A DNA stretch of 7,345 nucleotides from Opitutia bacterium (GTDB lineage Bacteria > Verrucomicrobiota > Verrucomicrobiia > Opitutales > Seribacteraceae). How positions within the stretch are numbered: the stretch's first letter is position 1; the number at the start of each line of letters is the position of its first letter. This document shows, in pieces, positions 7,114 through 7,345 of the stretch. A program made the translations under genes and the position numbers. The notes beneath the pieces are model-generated. The model saw only the letters and a list, made by a program, of their open reading frames with translations, had not been told where the DNA came from and searched no databases. Location: positions 1 through 7,345 of the forward strand of contig JABGUO010000257.1 in assembly GCA_018646565.1 (NCBI GenBank), read 5' to 3'.

Positions 7114-7345
7114 TAGCCGAAGTCTCCTCATTTGATTTCCGCCCCCAATGTAGAGCGAACCGCTCCAATAAGAAATATTTTCTGCTTCCCCACCGACATC
7201 ATACCGGGCAAGCTCAAGACCAAGCTCCAAGTCAAAAACGCGCACTTCATTCAAATTGCCCAAAGCAAGGAAGAGGCGACCTTTTTCATCAAATGCAACT
7301 CCCTTGGGCTCTACTCCGGAAGGAGAAAAATCAACCAAAGTCCAA
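7105..7345 (-). CDS. Beta-propeller-like (NHL/SMP-30-like) protein, C-terminal end only
   Basis: The minus-strand frame is open from the window edge to the TAA at 7105-7107 and gives the last 79 residues of a protein whose start lies beyond 7345. The pattern GVAFDEKGRLFLALGNLNEV followed by RVFDLELG, then a second strand-rich block (ENISYWSGSLYIGGGNQMRRL), looks like one or two blades of an NHL, SMP-30 or WD-like beta-propeller. The TTG at 7338 is not a credible start, because the frame continues upstream as W-T-L and the blade pattern would be cut. No catalytic residues are visible and the function is unknown. It lies upstream of jetA on the same strand, but the gap of about 149 bp and the hairpin at its 3' end argue against it belonging to the jet operon. 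It does not resemble JetD in the portion seen. Confidence 0.6.
   Translation of the reverse strand, partial: WTLVDFSPSGVEPKGVAFDEKGRLFLALGNLNEVRVFDLELGLELARYDVGGEAENISYWSGSLYIGGGNQMRRLRLRD

Noticed and set aside
6913..7116. Plus-strand 67-residue open frame spanning the jetA start and the gap
   Set aside because: It overlaps the jetA 5' end antisense, has no ribosome binding site and encodes no recognisable protein.

Overview
This window comes from a bacterium of moderate-to-low GC content. I cannot place it taxonomically from the sequence. It has one clear Shine-Dalgarno (GGAGG before jetC), while jetA, jetB and the reductase show none. That would suit a Gram-negative lineage with weak SD use, but this is only a guess. 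There are no RNA genes, insertion sequences or CRISPR arrays.

Layout from left to right: (1) positions 1-315, plus strand, the C-terminal end of a nitrilase-superfamily (omega-amidase-like) carbon-nitrogen hydrolase. (2) Positions 346-1365, minus strand, a complete aldo/keto reductase very like E. coli YghZ/Gpr (L-glyceraldehyde 3-phosphate reductase), convergent with the hydrolase across a 30 bp gap. (3) Positions 1388-6955, minus strand, a tightly packed three-gene operon, jetA-jetB-jetC in the direction of transcription. (4) An intergenic stretch of about 149 bp (6956-7104) holding inverted repeats. (5) Positions 7105-7345, minus strand, the C-terminal end of a beta-propeller-like protein.

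The core is a Wadjet/MksBEF-type SMC-like (condensin-like) complex. JetA is a DUF3375 kleisin-like subunit, JetB a DUF4194 winged-helix (KITE-like) subunit, and JetC a large SMC-like ATPase with intact Walker A, signature and Walker B motifs. In characterised Wadjet type I systems these three form the loop-extruding motor and a fourth gene, jetD (DUF3322/DUF2220, topoisomerase VI-like nuclease, MksG), follows jetC and cleaves closed circular plasmids.

Here jetD is absent from its usual place. The next gene, only 22 bp after jetC and on the same strand, is the aldo/keto reductase, and beyond that comes an oppositely oriented gene. The upstream neighbour is not JetD-like in the part visible. 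This locus is therefore either a nuclease-less JetABC/MksFEB variant, perhaps with a DNA-organising role or a nuclease encoded elsewhere, or a degraded defence locus whose three motor genes remain intact. This is the most interesting point in the window.
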